Assembly: GCF_020700235.1 (NCBI RefSeq)
Contig: NZ_CP085301.1
Location: forward strand, 3,472,001-3,536,000
Direction: 5' to 3'
DNA: 64,000 nucleotides
Source: Haladaptatus pallidirubidus
GTDB taxonomy: Archaea > Halobacteriota > Halobacteria > Halobacteriales > Haladaptataceae
Part shown: positions 44,710-53,348 of the stretch, in pieces
Layout: the number at the start of each line of letters is the position of its first letter
Position numbering within the stretch: position 1 is the first letter of the stretch
Position numbers and translations under genes: made by a program
Notes under the pieces: model-generated
Seen by the model: the letters and a program-made list of their open reading frames with translations, nothing else
Told to the model about the DNA's origin: nothing
Database searches by the model: none

Positions 44710-45066
44710 ATGTCAGAGGCACAAACACTCACCGAAAGCAGTACCGCCCGCGACCTCACCGCTTTCCAGCGTAACATCCTCATCGTCCTCACCGAGGAAC
44801 CGATGTACGGACTCGCTATCAAGCGTGAACTCGAAAACTACTACGACGAGGAAGTGAACCACGGTCGTCTGTACCCCAACCTCGACACGCTCGTCGAGCG
44901 CGGACTGGTCGAGAAGAGTGAACTCGACAAGCGAACGAACCAGTACGGCCTGACTCAGGCGGGTCTCGAAGCGGTCGAGGACTCGTTTGCGTGGTCGCTC
45001 TCGAAGTTCGTCACGGACGACGAGCGTGCGGAGCAGGTTCGCGCGCTCATCGGGAAACACAACTAA
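44710..45066 (+). CDS. PadR-family transcriptional regulator
   Basis: A 118-residue DNA-binding protein. The PadR winged helix is visible as FQRNILIVLTEEPMYGLAIK, then ELENYYDEEVNHGRLYPNL and LVERGLVEKSELDKRTNQYG-type wing. It lacks the long C-terminal helical domain of PadR-s1 proteins, as usual in haloarchaea. No drug-efflux partner is adjacent. Its last 20 bases overlap the 3' end of the convergent rnhA-operon gene. Confidence 0.92.
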   Translation: MSEAQTLTESSTARDLTAFQRNILIVLTEEPMYGLAIKRELENYYDEEVNHGRLYPNLDTLVERGLVEKSELDKRTNQYGLTQAGLEAVEDSFAWSLSKFVTDDERAEQVRALIGKHN

Positions 45067-45664
45067 CGCAGTCGAACACGAGTTCGATTGACGTTTCGAC
45101 AACCGATTTTTGTTCGTCCGTGGGCCACGCGTTCCGCGGGAAATACTCCGTACGGAACTGAGTGACTTCAACGTTGGTCGCCGACTCCACGGGGCGGGCG
45201 TAGTGGTTGCTCATGAAACCGGCGAAGGCTTCGGCGTTCGCGCCGTGAATTTCGCCGTGTTGCTCCCGAACCGTCGCCGCAACCGCTCGGTTGTGGGTGT
45301 CAATCTCGTCCCAGTCATCGGGGTCGCCGGGGCCGTCGAGCGGAATTTCGACCGCCCGCTCGGTGTCCTCGATTCGTTCGACCTGAATCGTCCCGGCTTC
45401 CAGCCATTCGTCGGGATGGAGGACGAGAACGCGCCGTGTCTCGTCCTCCCGAACGCGCGCGACGAAATCTTGTTTCGCGAGCAGTCGGTCGCGCTTCTCT
45501 TGATAAGCGTCGGCTTCGCTGCCCTCGGCATCGCGCGCGAGGTGGGTCAGTCGTTCCGCTTCTTCGACCGTTTCTCGCGGCAGTTCGGCTTCGCCCGGCG
45601 CTTTCGATTTATCCTGTGATTTCGATTCATCAGGTACTTCCGGTTCGTTCGGCGGTTCAGCCAT
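45047..45664 (-). CDS. rnhA operon protein (DUF7108)
   Basis: A 205-residue acidic protein with a disordered, charged N-terminus (about 1-55) and a C-terminal domain with HPDEWLEAGTIQVERI and NHYARPVESATNVEVTQF. It starts eight bases inside the end of rnhA, so the two are cotranslated; haloarchaeal genomes conserve this pairing, from which the name comes. Biochemical role unknown. Confidence 0.85.
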   Translation of the reverse strand: MAEPPNEPEVPDESKSQDKSKAPGEAELPRETVEEAERLTHLARDAEGSEADAYQEKRDRLLAKQDFVARVREDETRRVLVLHPDEWLEAGTIQVERIEDTERAVEIPLDGPGDPDDWDEIDTHNRAVAATVREQHGEIHGANAEAFAGFMSNHYARPVESATNVEVTQFRTEYFPRNAWPTDEQKSVVETSIELVFDCVSCVSR

Positions 45665-46250
45665 CGTCTAATGCCTCGTTTACCAGCTTGTCCGCGCGCT
45701 CGTTTACCTCCCGCGGAACGTGTTTGAGCGACCATTTGTCGAACCCCTCGAGCAGTTCTCGGGCGCGAACCCGTCGCTCGCGGAGGTCCGGATCGTTCGT
45801 CTTCCACGCGCCGGTCACCTGTTTGACGGCGAGTTGGGAATCTCCCTTCACGTCCACGGAGTCGAATCCGTACTCGCTGGCCGTTTTGAGTCCGGCGATG
45901 AGCGCGTCGTACTCGGCTTGGTTGTTCGTCGCGCGCCCGATTCGCTCGCTACCTTCCGCGGCGATTCCGTCGCTGGTGACGATGACCCATCCGATGGCGG
46001 CCGGGCCGGGATTGCCGCGACTTCCGCCGTCGAAATAGAGGTAGGCGTGGCCGCCGGAGTCGCGGAGCAGGGCTTCGATACGTTGCGGGTTTGACCCTTG
46101 AATCACGAGTTTGTCGTCGTAGGCGATGGCGACGGCGTCTTCGTATCTGGCCCGCCAACGCTCGTACTCGGTCTTTCCGTCCGAGATGACCACCCCGGCG
46201 TCGGCGAGCGTCTTGCGCGCCGCGTCCACGTCACACTCGATGACTGGCAT
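45657..46250 (-). CDS. rnhA: Ribonuclease HI (with N-terminal extension)
   Basis: A 197-residue enzyme that removes RNA from RNA-DNA hybrids. Catalytic residues are Asp74 (YLYFDGGSRGNPGP), Glu113 (ATNNQAEYDAL), Asp137 (VKGDSQLAV) and Asp187 (NERADKLVN). The first 65 residues form the extra N-terminal domain typical of haloarchaeal RNase HI. The start is ATG 46250. It lies back to back with tfb, with a shared promoter region of 129 bases. Confidence 0.95.
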   Translation of the reverse strand: MPVIECDVDAARKTLADAGVVISDGKTEYERWRARYEDAVAIAYDDKLVIQGSNPQRIEALLRDSGGHAYLYFDGGSRGNPGPAAIGWVIVTSDGIAAEGSERIGRATNNQAEYDALIAGLKTASEYGFDSVDVKGDSQLAVKQVTGAWKTNDPDLRERRVRARELLEGFDKWSLKHVPREVNERADKLVNEALDDG

Positions 46251-46379
46251 TGAAATCAATTCGTTTGTGGGCGAGTAAACAGGTTCCGGTGCGGCGGGGA
46301 ACTGTGGCACCGGTTGTCAAGTATATATGGCTTTTGCCCAAGTCTTTAAGTGAATCGAAGTTACTACTATAAAAGTGCG

Positions 46380-47345
46380 ATGACACGGTCTACTCGCCAG
46401 CGGGAGCGCCAACTTGAAGGGGAGCAAACGGCGAACGAACGAGAGGGAGAGCGTGCTTGTCCTGAATGTGGGTCCGAAAATTTAGTCAAGAGCAACGACC
46501 GCTCCGAACTCATCTGTGACGACTGTGGGTTGGTCGTCGAAGAAGAAAAGATAGACCCTGGCCCGGAATGGCGTGCGTTCAACCATCAGGAGCGCCAGCA
46601 GAAATCTCGCGTGGGCGCACCGACCACGCAGACGATGCACGACAAAGGGCTGACGACGACCATCGACTGGAAGGACAAAGACGCCTACGGTCGGTCTATT
46701 TCTTCGAAAAAGCGCAGTCAGATGCACAGACTGCGCAAATGGCAGGAACGAATCCGAACGAAGGACGCGGGCGAGCGAAACCTCCAATTCGCCCTGTCCG
46801 AAATCGACCGGATGGCCTCCGCGCTCGGTGTACCGCGGTCGGTTCGCGAGGTCGCGTCCGTCATCTACCGACGGGCGCTCAAGGAAGATTTGATTCGGGG
46901 TCGTTCTATCGAGGGGGTTGCGACGAGCGCGCTGTACGCCGCCTGTCGAAAGGAGGGAATCCCCCGCAGTCTCGAAGAAATCTCGGAGGTATCGCGCGTC
47001 GAACGAAAAGAGATCGGGCGAACGTATCGCTACATTTCCCAAGAACTCGGTCTGGAGATGAAACCCGTCGATCCGAAAAAATACGTCCCGCGGTTCTGTT
47101 CTGAACTCGAACTCAGCGAAGAAGTCCAGTCGAAGGCGAACGAAATCATCGAAACCACCGCCGAAGAAGGACTGCTCTCGGGCAAATCGCCCACGGGCTA
47201 CGCCGCCGCCGCGATTTACGCTGCCTCGCTTCTCTGCAACGAGAAGAAGACCCAGCGGGAAGTCGCCGACGTGGCGCAAGTGACGGAAGTCACCATCCGA
47301 AACCGGTATCAAGAACAGATCGAAGCGATGGGAATCCACAGCTAA
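46380..47345 (+). CDS. tfb: Transcription initiation factor IIB (TFB)
   Basis: A 321-residue general transcription factor that bridges TBP-DNA and RNA polymerase. The N-terminal zinc ribbon has CPECGSENL and CDDCGLVV; the B-finger region is [19 protein letters not shown]; two cyclin-like repeats follow (about 130-215 and 225-315). Start ATG 46380 is preceded by a CTATAAAAG box just upstream and a CTTTAAG box about 35 bases upstream. Haloarchaea have several TFBs; which paralogue this is cannot be told from sequence alone. Confidence 0.97.
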   Translation: MTRSTRQRERQLEGEQTANEREGERACPECGSENLVKSNDRSELICDDCGLVVEEEKIDPGPEWRAFNHQERQQKSRVGAPTTQTMHDKGLTTTIDWKDKDAYGRSISSKKRSQMHRLRKWQERIRTKDAGERNLQFALSEIDRMASALGVPRSVREVASVIYRRALKEDLIRGRSIEGVATSALYAACRKEGIPRSLEEISEVSRVERKEIGRTYRYISQELGLEMKPVDPKKYVPRFCSELELSEEVQSKANEIIETTAEEGLLSGKSPTGYAAAAIYAASLLCNEKKTQREVADVAQVTEVTIRNRYQEQIEAMGIHS

Positions 47346-47426
47346 TCACGCTCACTTTTTTAGCAGTTTGCTCCCCCGAGCGTCTGCTGTTTCACGAGTC
47401 GAAAACCGACCGAAGTGCCGTCCGAT

Positions 47427-48827
47427 TCAGGAACGGTTGTAATCCGGTTGGACGGGACCGATTGGCCCAGCGTAGAGACCGCCCCCGCCACCCGCGTCGT
47501 ACACTCGTACCGCGATGACGTTTTCATCGCCGTAGTTGACCGTCTCGGTCGGCGCTGAATATTCCCTCGGCAGTTGCCACGCTGTGTCGAATCCGTCCTC
47601 CGGGAAGCTTCCGTTCTGGCCGATTTCCTCCCCATTGAAGAACGTCCGGTCGACGTCGTCTATTTTGCCGACCGGAAGTAGCAGATCCTCTCCGTACTCC
47701 TCCCAAGACGCGGGAATCGTGATGGTTTTCCGGTACCATCCGAAGACGTTGTCCTCCGTGTGTCCCGAATGGTCCTCCCAGTTCGCGGGGAGTTCGACCT
47801 GCTCCCAATCGCCGTCGTCGTAATCGGGGTTCGCCCACGCTGCGTCGTCGCCCTTGCGGAACAGCCACGTCGAAGAGAGCGACATCGACGGGAGGATTCG
47901 AATCGTCCGCGCGGGAAGCGCCTCGTCCAGGGACCGCCCGATTCGTATCTCGTGATTTCCTTCCGAGAGGGTCGGTAACTCGAACTGGACGGTGCTTTCG
48001 CTCTGTCCGGGCACCAATCGGACGAATGCGGTAGCGATTGCTTCGCCGTCGACGAAGACGCTCAGGTCTTCCCCGCCGATGACCGACCCGTGATTCGTTC
48101 CCGTCACCGTGACGCTAATCGACCTTCCGGAGACGGCGGCATCCGGCGCATCGAAGCAGTCGTACTCCTGCTCGAATCGCGGATTGACGAACTCGTTTCG
48201 AATCCACCACGCCGTGTAGTCGTCGGCGAAATCGAACTGGGTGTTCTCCGAGGTGACGACGACGTTTCCGCCGTTGCTGGCGAAATCGTCGCTCAGGACG
48301 AACCGGAATCCCAGTCCGTCGTCGAATACGCGAAACTCTATATTCACCGCCCGCTCCGGTGCGCTCGTTTCGACCAATCCGACACGGAGGTAGGTGTACT
48401 CCTGCGAGATGGTGGCGTACTGGTCCCACAGCGGATTCCACGTCTCTGTGGCGGTGCCGGTTTCGCTTCCCGTCACTGTGATGTCCGCGCCGGAATCACC
48501 AGCCGCCGTCGCGCCGAACGGCGGCTGATTTTGGAAATCGAACCCCAAGTTCGAAGTCGTGAGGTACGTCGTCCCGTCGAACGAAACCGCGTAGGTTGGG
48601 ACGTCGGAGGAAACGTCGAACGTTACTCGAACGCTGCCGTCTGGAGAGGTAACGGTTCGTGTATCCGCGTCGTCCTCGTTCGAAATCGTCGCGGCAAGAG
48701 CCTCGGGAATCTTCGTGGTGTGCGCGGCGAGCAACCCGGTAACGCCGCCGAGAAAACTCCGTCGAGTAGGTCCGGAGGTGTGTAATTTGTTACTACAATC
48801 CTCCTTATTCTGTGGGCCATGTGGCAT
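47427..48827 (-). CDS. Secreted GH97-N-like / jelly-roll protein lacking a catalytic barrel
   Basis: A 466-residue exported protein with a Tat signal (TRRSFLGGVTGLLAA). About residues 55-235 resemble the N-terminal beta-sandwich of family 97 glycosidases (TSPDGSVRVTFDV, VFDDGLGFRFVL, DDYTAWWIRNEF). Where the GH97 barrel should follow there is instead a CARDB-like domain (about 245-325) and then a galactose-binding jelly roll like that of GH2 enzymes (TWLFRKGDDAAWANPDYDD, NVFGWYRKTITIP, YAGPIGPV). It is probably a carbohydrate-binding protein without hydrolase activity. A TTTATATTG box lies about 25 bases upstream of ATG 48827. Confidence 0.82.
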   Translation of the reverse strand: MPHGPQNKEDCSNKLHTSGPTRRSFLGGVTGLLAAHTTKIPEALAATISNEDDADTRTVTSPDGSVRVTFDVSSDVPTYAVSFDGTTYLTTSNLGFDFQNQPPFGATAAGDSGADITVTGSETGTATETWNPLWDQYATISQEYTYLRVGLVETSAPERAVNIEFRVFDDGLGFRFVLSDDFASNGGNVVVTSENTQFDFADDYTAWWIRNEFVNPRFEQEYDCFDAPDAAVSGRSISVTVTGTNHGSVIGGEDLSVFVDGEAIATAFVRLVPGQSESTVQFELPTLSEGNHEIRIGRSLDEALPARTIRILPSMSLSSTWLFRKGDDAAWANPDYDDGDWEQVELPANWEDHSGHTEDNVFGWYRKTITIPASWEEYGEDLLLPVGKIDDVDRTFFNGEEIGQNGSFPEDGFDTAWQLPREYSAPTETVNYGDENVIAVRVYDAGGGGGLYAGPIGPVQPDYNRS

Positions 48828-49049
48828 ACACACAGATTATCAATTAACAATATAAATTTGACATGTGGAATAAATTATATCTCGATTAAAATTCATAAAT
48901 TGGCGTTTATACTTTTGAACCTCCTTCAAGGCTGGGTCTACGGCGGTTCGCAAAGACACCGCGATATCGGCGGACGACGCCTTCGAACGGCGAACGTCCC
49001 CCGCTCCGTGTCCGAACGTTGAAGCCAGTCCCACCCCTAAATCGAACGA

Positions 49050-50309
49050 ATGCGGTTGGACGAGTACATCGACGATTTGCGTCCGGACGAAGAGGAGCGC
49101 CGCCGCCGTCTCGCCGAGGAAAAATCCTACGAGATTCTGGATTACGTGGACGACTTCCAAGACCGATTTTCGGAGGTTGCACAAGGCGATTCGCTGTTCG
49201 GAAGCACCTCGCCCTCGGTGTTCGTCGGTCGGTCGTCGTATCCCAACGTTTCGACCGGCATCCTCTCGCCCGTCGGGGAAGAAGAGCGCGCCTCGGAGTT
49301 CGCTACCAGCGGCGACTGGTACCGACGCGGCCTCAACATCGACAACGTCCTCCAGTATCGAACCGGCCTTTTGAATTCGAATCGCTCTGCGAAGGTGAAC
49401 GTCGAGGACGTGTGGGACGGTTTCGTCGGCGTTCAGCGCGAAATCGCCATCGCCGACCGACCGGTGGACGTGGAAATCAGCCTCACCGAAAAACTCGATT
49501 TGGACGTGAACGTGGACGATATCGCGACGCCGACCGGTCCCTCGGCCCGCGCGTCCTCGGCGAGTCTCACGGAAAACCCCCACGTTCCGCGTCACGTCAA
49601 GAAAACCTTAGAGGACGACGACTGGCAGGCCCAAGGCGCGATGACATACCTCTACCGGCGCGGATTCGACGTGTACGACATCAACAACGTTCTCTCGGCG
49701 GGCGCGCTCGGACAGGGGCAGAACCGAAAGCTCGTCCCGACGCGCTGGTCGATTACGGCGGTTGATGATACTGTGGGACAGTATCTCCGGGGGCGCATCC
49801 GCAACGCCCCGAGCATCGACGAGACGCAGGTCTGGGTGAACAAGTACATGGGCAACCGGTACTGGGTCGTCCTCTCGCCGGGGCAGTGGGAGTTCGAACT
49901 CGTGGAGATGAAAGCGCCGGGGAGCATCTGGAACCCCTCCCCGACCGGTGACATCTGGTTGGGAAGCGCCCACGAGGGATTCGAGGGCCGAACGAAATAC
50001 GTCGATGAAACCGCGGGTGCGTACTACGCCTCTCGACTCGGCGTGCTGGAGCATCTTGAGGATATCGGGCGACAGGCAAAGGCCCTCGTCCTCCGCGAGG
50101 TCAGCGACGACTATTGGGCACCCGTCGGCGTCTGGCAGGTGCGCGAAAGCGTCCGAAACGCCTTCGACGGCGAGTTCGGAGAGTCGGAGTCGTTCCACAC
50201 TGCGGTTCGAAACATCGTCCCCGAACTCCCGATTTCGATGAACACCCTTCGCCGCAAGTCCGAGATGGTGTCCGGCGTGCAGGCTAATTTGTCCGATTTC
50301 GGTCTGTAG
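49050..50309 (+). CDS. nreA: DNA repair protein NreA
   Basis: A 419-residue protein of the archaeal NreA family (DUF650/DUF651), implicated in DNA repair through PCNA. Recognisable segments are SPSVFVGRSSYPNVSTGILSP in parts, LVPTRWSITAVDDTVG, and the extreme C-terminal PCNA-interacting motif QANLSDFGL (Q-x-x-L-x-x-F). Length is typical. It is transcribed alone. Confidence 0.94.
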   Translation: MRLDEYIDDLRPDEEERRRRLAEEKSYEILDYVDDFQDRFSEVAQGDSLFGSTSPSVFVGRSSYPNVSTGILSPVGEEERASEFATSGDWYRRGLNIDNVLQYRTGLLNSNRSAKVNVEDVWDGFVGVQREIAIADRPVDVEISLTEKLDLDVNVDDIATPTGPSARASSASLTENPHVPRHVKKTLEDDDWQAQGAMTYLYRRGFDVYDINNVLSAGALGQGQNRKLVPTRWSITAVDDTVGQYLRGRIRNAPSIDETQVWVNKYMGNRYWVVLSPGQWEFELVEMKAPGSIWNPSPTGDIWLGSAHEGFEGRTKYVDETAGAYYASRLGVLEHLEDIGRQAKALVLREVSDDYWAPVGVWQVRESVRNAFDGEFGESESFHTAVRNIVPELPISMNTLRRKSEMVSGVQANLSDFGL

Positions 50310-50487
50310 AACGGGGAAACGAGGGACAGTACGTTGGTTTTAATGAGGTGCTGATTGGTGATGCCGACTCAGCGTCACGATAGCGAGGCGGCGATTTTGG
50401 TGAAGTAACGACCAAAATCCATGGCAACATCCGAAAAATGCCACTAGCGCAGTCGAAAACGAAAACCGCAAACCGAACCTAAACCGC

Positions 50488-51015
50488 CTAGTCCTTGCGT
50501 TTGACGACGTCGCCGAGGGTGGTGCCACCGGTCGAACTGCCGCCGCTCCACTCCTCGTCGTCGGCCCCGGCGCTTCCGGCGGTGAGGCTGATTTCGAGTT
50601 TCTTTTCGAGTTTCTTCTGCACGCGGTCGCTGGGGAGCATGTCGCCGCGTTCGAGTTTTCGGATGAGACTCGCCTTCTCGTTCAGGTCTTTGGCGAGATC
50701 TTCCTGACTCAGTCCGGACGACTCGCGCGCGTCGCGGATCCGGTCGTCGTAATCCTGCACGATTTCGTCCATGTCGTCGAACATGTCCGAAGGGCGCGAG
50801 CGCGACCCGCCTGAAGACGAGCGCGAACTGCCGGAACTCCCGCTGGAGTTGCCCGACGACGAGGTGGAGTATTTAGTGGACGTGGTTGAGGACTGCTGTG
50901 TCTTCACCTCCGTCCCGAAGTCAACGCAGTTGTCACAGACATCCAACTCCGCGCCTTCGACCTTGATTTTCTTCGGCGAGGCGGTCTCGGCACCGCACAT
51001 CTCACACTGAACCAT
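50488..51015 (-). CDS. Multiprotein bridging factor 1-like (aMBF1) regulator
   Basis: A 175-residue protein: an N-terminal zinc ribbon (CEMCG, CDNCV), a Ser/Gly-rich linker of about 45 residues (TSSSGNSSGSSGSS) and an HTH of the Cro/C1 type (LSQEDLAKDLNEKASLIRKL). This is the archaeal MBF1 plan, a coactivator/ribosome-associated factor. ATG 51015 (MVQCEMCG) is chosen because a TTTATGAG box sits about 25 bases upstream; starts at 51042 or 51051 would add 9 to 12 residues. Confidence 0.92.
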   Translation of the reverse strand: MVQCEMCGAETASPKKIKVEGAELDVCDNCVDFGTEVKTQQSSTTSTKYSTSSSGNSSGSSGSSRSSSGGSRSRPSDMFDDMDEIVQDYDDRIRDARESSGLSQEDLAKDLNEKASLIRKLERGDMLPSDRVQKKLEKKLEISLTAGSAGADDEEWSGGSSTGGTTLGDVVKRKD

Positions 51016-51066
51016 GTGTTGACGTTTACCGTCTCGACTCATAAATGGCACGCCACGGTGGCTATA

Positions 51067-51672
51067 TCAAGCCAATGCGCGCCACGAGTAGTAAAACCGC
51101 TGCAGCGCGGTGAAATGCCCGATGACGGCGAGGAAGCCGAGCAGGAGTACGATAAGGGAGTAGCCACCGACCGACCCGACGAACGGGGCGATTCCCCCAA
51201 CGATGCCGATGAGGGCTAACCTGTCCGCCCGCCCAACCAACCCGCCGTAGACGCGGTCGAGGCCGACTGCTTGGGCTTGCGTGCCGAGGTAGGAGGTCAT
51301 CAGCACGCCCGTCACTGCCGCGAGTCCGAGGGCGTACTGTTCCAACCCTGCGGCCAGTCCGGCGATGAGCACGATGTCGGCGTAGCGGTCGAGAACGTGA
51401 TCTAACAGGTCGCCCGCTTTGGAGTCCGTGCCGAGTTCGCGCGCCAACGCGCCGTCGAGCAGGTCGAGCCACCCGTTCAAAAAGACGAGTACCGCACCGA
51501 CGAGGTACCACATCGGCGCCGAGTCTCCGAGGTAGAACGCCCAGCCCGCACCGCCGGCAAGCAGAAAGGCGATGACGCTGATGGAGTCCGGAGTCAGACC
51601 GGCTTGCTTCGATACCGAGACGAACGGGCGGAGCGCGCGGTTTGCGACGGGACGAAGTTGGTCGAGCGTCAT
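51067..51672 (-). CDS. CDP-alcohol phosphatidyltransferase family enzyme
   Basis: A 201-residue membrane protein with about six helices and the full catalytic motif D70-x2-D73-G74-x2-A77-R78-x8-G87-x3-D91-x3-D95 (DLLDGALAREL and AGDLLDHVLDR). It transfers a polar headgroup to a CDP-archaeol (or similar) lipid; archaetidylglycerol- or archaetidylinositol-phosphate synthase are candidates. It is third in an operon after hisC and the kinase, with an ATGA overlap to the latter. Confidence 0.93.
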   Translation of the reverse strand: MTLDQLRPVANRALRPFVSVSKQAGLTPDSISVIAFLLAGGAGWAFYLGDSAPMWYLVGAVLVFLNGWLDLLDGALARELGTDSKAGDLLDHVLDRYADIVLIAGLAAGLEQYALGLAAVTGVLMTSYLGTQAQAVGLDRVYGGLVGRADRLALIGIVGGIAPFVGSVGGYSLIVLLLGFLAVIGHFTALQRFYYSWRALA

Positions 51673-52184
51673 AGATAATCGAGGTAATCGACGGTTCCAG
51701 CGGAAGGCGCGCGCTCGCCCCGAATAACCGCTTCAATGTCGGCTGACACGTCCGTCGGAGTGCGGTCGGTGGTGTCGATTTCGTACACCGATTCGGTGCC
51801 GTGTTCCGCAACCGCCTCCGAGAGGATGACGTCCAGAGCTTCGCTCTCCGCATTTTCCCTTGCTTTTTTTCCCGCTTCTCCCCGCTCGACTAACCGTCCT
51901 TCCAACTGTTCGGGATGGCATCGCAGGACGACGACCCTATCTGCATCGAAATGGTGGGCCAGATGCGAATCGATGAGAAAACCGTTGTCATCTTCGCGCT
52001 CGGCCAACCACTCCCGAATCGCGTCGAAATCCGCGAAGAGGCTGTCCCGCTCCTCGTCCGTTCCCTCGTCCAGCCCCTCCTCCCGGATCACGTCGTTCAG
52101 GTGGACGACTTCGAGGTCGGTTTCGACCAGTTCCGCGGCCGTCGTTTTTCCGGTTCCCGGCGTTCCGGTTACGGCGACTTTCAC
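51669..52184 (-). CDS. Adenylate-kinase-like NTPase (Fap7/AK6 type)
   Basis: A 171-residue P-loop protein with VAVTGTPGTGKTT (Walker A about residues 7-15), then HLNDVIREEGL and DSHLAHHF, like the AK6/Fap7 group of adenylate kinases involved in 18S/16S rRNA maturation in eukaryotes and archaea. The start is GTG 52184, overlapping the TGA of hisC (GTGA); no ATG gives a better N-terminus. The protein is translationally coupled on both sides. Confidence 0.9.
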   Translation of the reverse strand: MKVAVTGTPGTGKTTAAELVETDLEVVHLNDVIREEGLDEGTDEERDSLFADFDAIREWLAEREDDNGFLIDSHLAHHFDADRVVVLRCHPEQLEGRLVERGEAGKKARENAESEALDVILSEAVAEHGTESVYEIDTTDRTPTDVSADIEAVIRGERAPSAGTVDYLDYL

Positions 52185-53254
52185 GACGACAGCACCTCGT
52201 TGAGTTCCCGAACCGCTCGCTCGGTTTCGTCCTCGGTTCCGCAAGTGATTCGAACGCACTCCGGAAGACCGAAACTCGTGCAGTCGCGGAGAATGATCCC
52301 GCGTTCTTGAACCGCGTCCGCGACCTCGCTGGCGTTTCCGACTTCCGCGAGGACGAAGTTGCCGTGGCTCTCCCACGTCGGTGCGTCGAGATTCTCGTAG
52401 ATGTATCCGCGCGCCCAACGCGCCGTTTCGACCGACTTTTCGACGTGTTCGTCGTCGGTCAATGCGGCGAGACCCCCTCGACAGGCCAGTTCGCTCGCGG
52501 CAAACGGCGTATTCACGCGGGCATAAGCCGCTGCCCAGTCGTCGGGAACGACGGCGTAGCCGAGTCGGACGCCCGCCAAGCCGAACGCTTTCGAGAAAGT
52601 TCGGAGGACGGCCACATCGTCGCGGTCGTCTATTAGGGAAATTGCGCTCGGTGCGTCGGCGTACTCGCCGTACGCCTCGTCCACGACGATGAGCGTTTGC
52701 TCGTCCGTTTCGTCCGCAATCGTCTCGACTGCTTCCAGCGAGAACATCCCGCCGGACGGGTTGTGCGGACTGGTGAGGTAGACGATTCGCTCGCCGTCGT
52801 ACGCCGGGAGAACTGCATCCACGGTGAGTTCGAATCCGTCGTCCTTCGAGAGGGAGTACTCCGACACCTCGCCGTGATGGTAGCGCGCGCTCATCCCGTA
52901 GTAGGCGAATCCGGGCGTCGGCACCAGCACTTCGTTGCCGGGTTCCAGCATCGCGCGAGAGAGGTAATCCAGCGCGCCGTCGCCGCCGTTCGCCAGCCAG
53001 ACCTGTGCGGGTTCGACGTTCCAGCGCTCGGCGAGTCGGGTGGTGAGGTCGGTGTGCGACGCCTTCGGGTACGAACTGGCGTTTCCGGCCCCGTTCCGGA
53101 CGGCATCGACCGCCGCAGGACTTGGGCCGAACGGGTTTTCGTTCGAAGCGAGTTTCACGAGGTCGTCTGGGTCGAATCCGAGTTCCCGGGCGACCTCCTC
53201 GATGCCCCGTCCGGCCTGATACGCGACGTGCGCGGAGAGGTCTCGTGGTTCCAT
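52181..53254 (-). CDS. hisC: Histidinol-phosphate aminotransferase
   Basis: A 357-residue PLP enzyme of histidine synthesis (imidazole-acetol phosphate plus glutamate). The PLP lysine is Lys222 in RTFSKAFGLAGVRLGY; other class I/II landmarks are KLASNENPFGPSP, SPHNPSGGMF and VVDEAYGEY. ATG 53254 (MEPRDLSAHV) chosen over an upstream start. First gene of the hisC-kinase-phosphatidyltransferase operon, divergent from the Q/R/G-rich gene. Confidence 0.95.
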   Translation of the reverse strand: MEPRDLSAHVAYQAGRGIEEVARELGFDPDDLVKLASNENPFGPSPAAVDAVRNGAGNASSYPKASHTDLTTRLAERWNVEPAQVWLANGGDGALDYLSRAMLEPGNEVLVPTPGFAYYGMSARYHHGEVSEYSLSKDDGFELTVDAVLPAYDGERIVYLTSPHNPSGGMFSLEAVETIADETDEQTLIVVDEAYGEYADAPSAISLIDDRDDVAVLRTFSKAFGLAGVRLGYAVVPDDWAAAYARVNTPFAASELACRGGLAALTDDEHVEKSVETARWARGYIYENLDAPTWESHGNFVLAEVGNASEVADAVQERGIILRDCTSFGLPECVRITCGTEDETERAVRELNEVLSS

Positions 53255-53348
53255 ATCGGGAGGAAGTGACCGACTAGCCTTAAGTATGGCCACCTCAGGC
53301 CAACATGCCTAAGGAAACTTGTGGCGTTCCATTGGTGAGAGTTGGACA

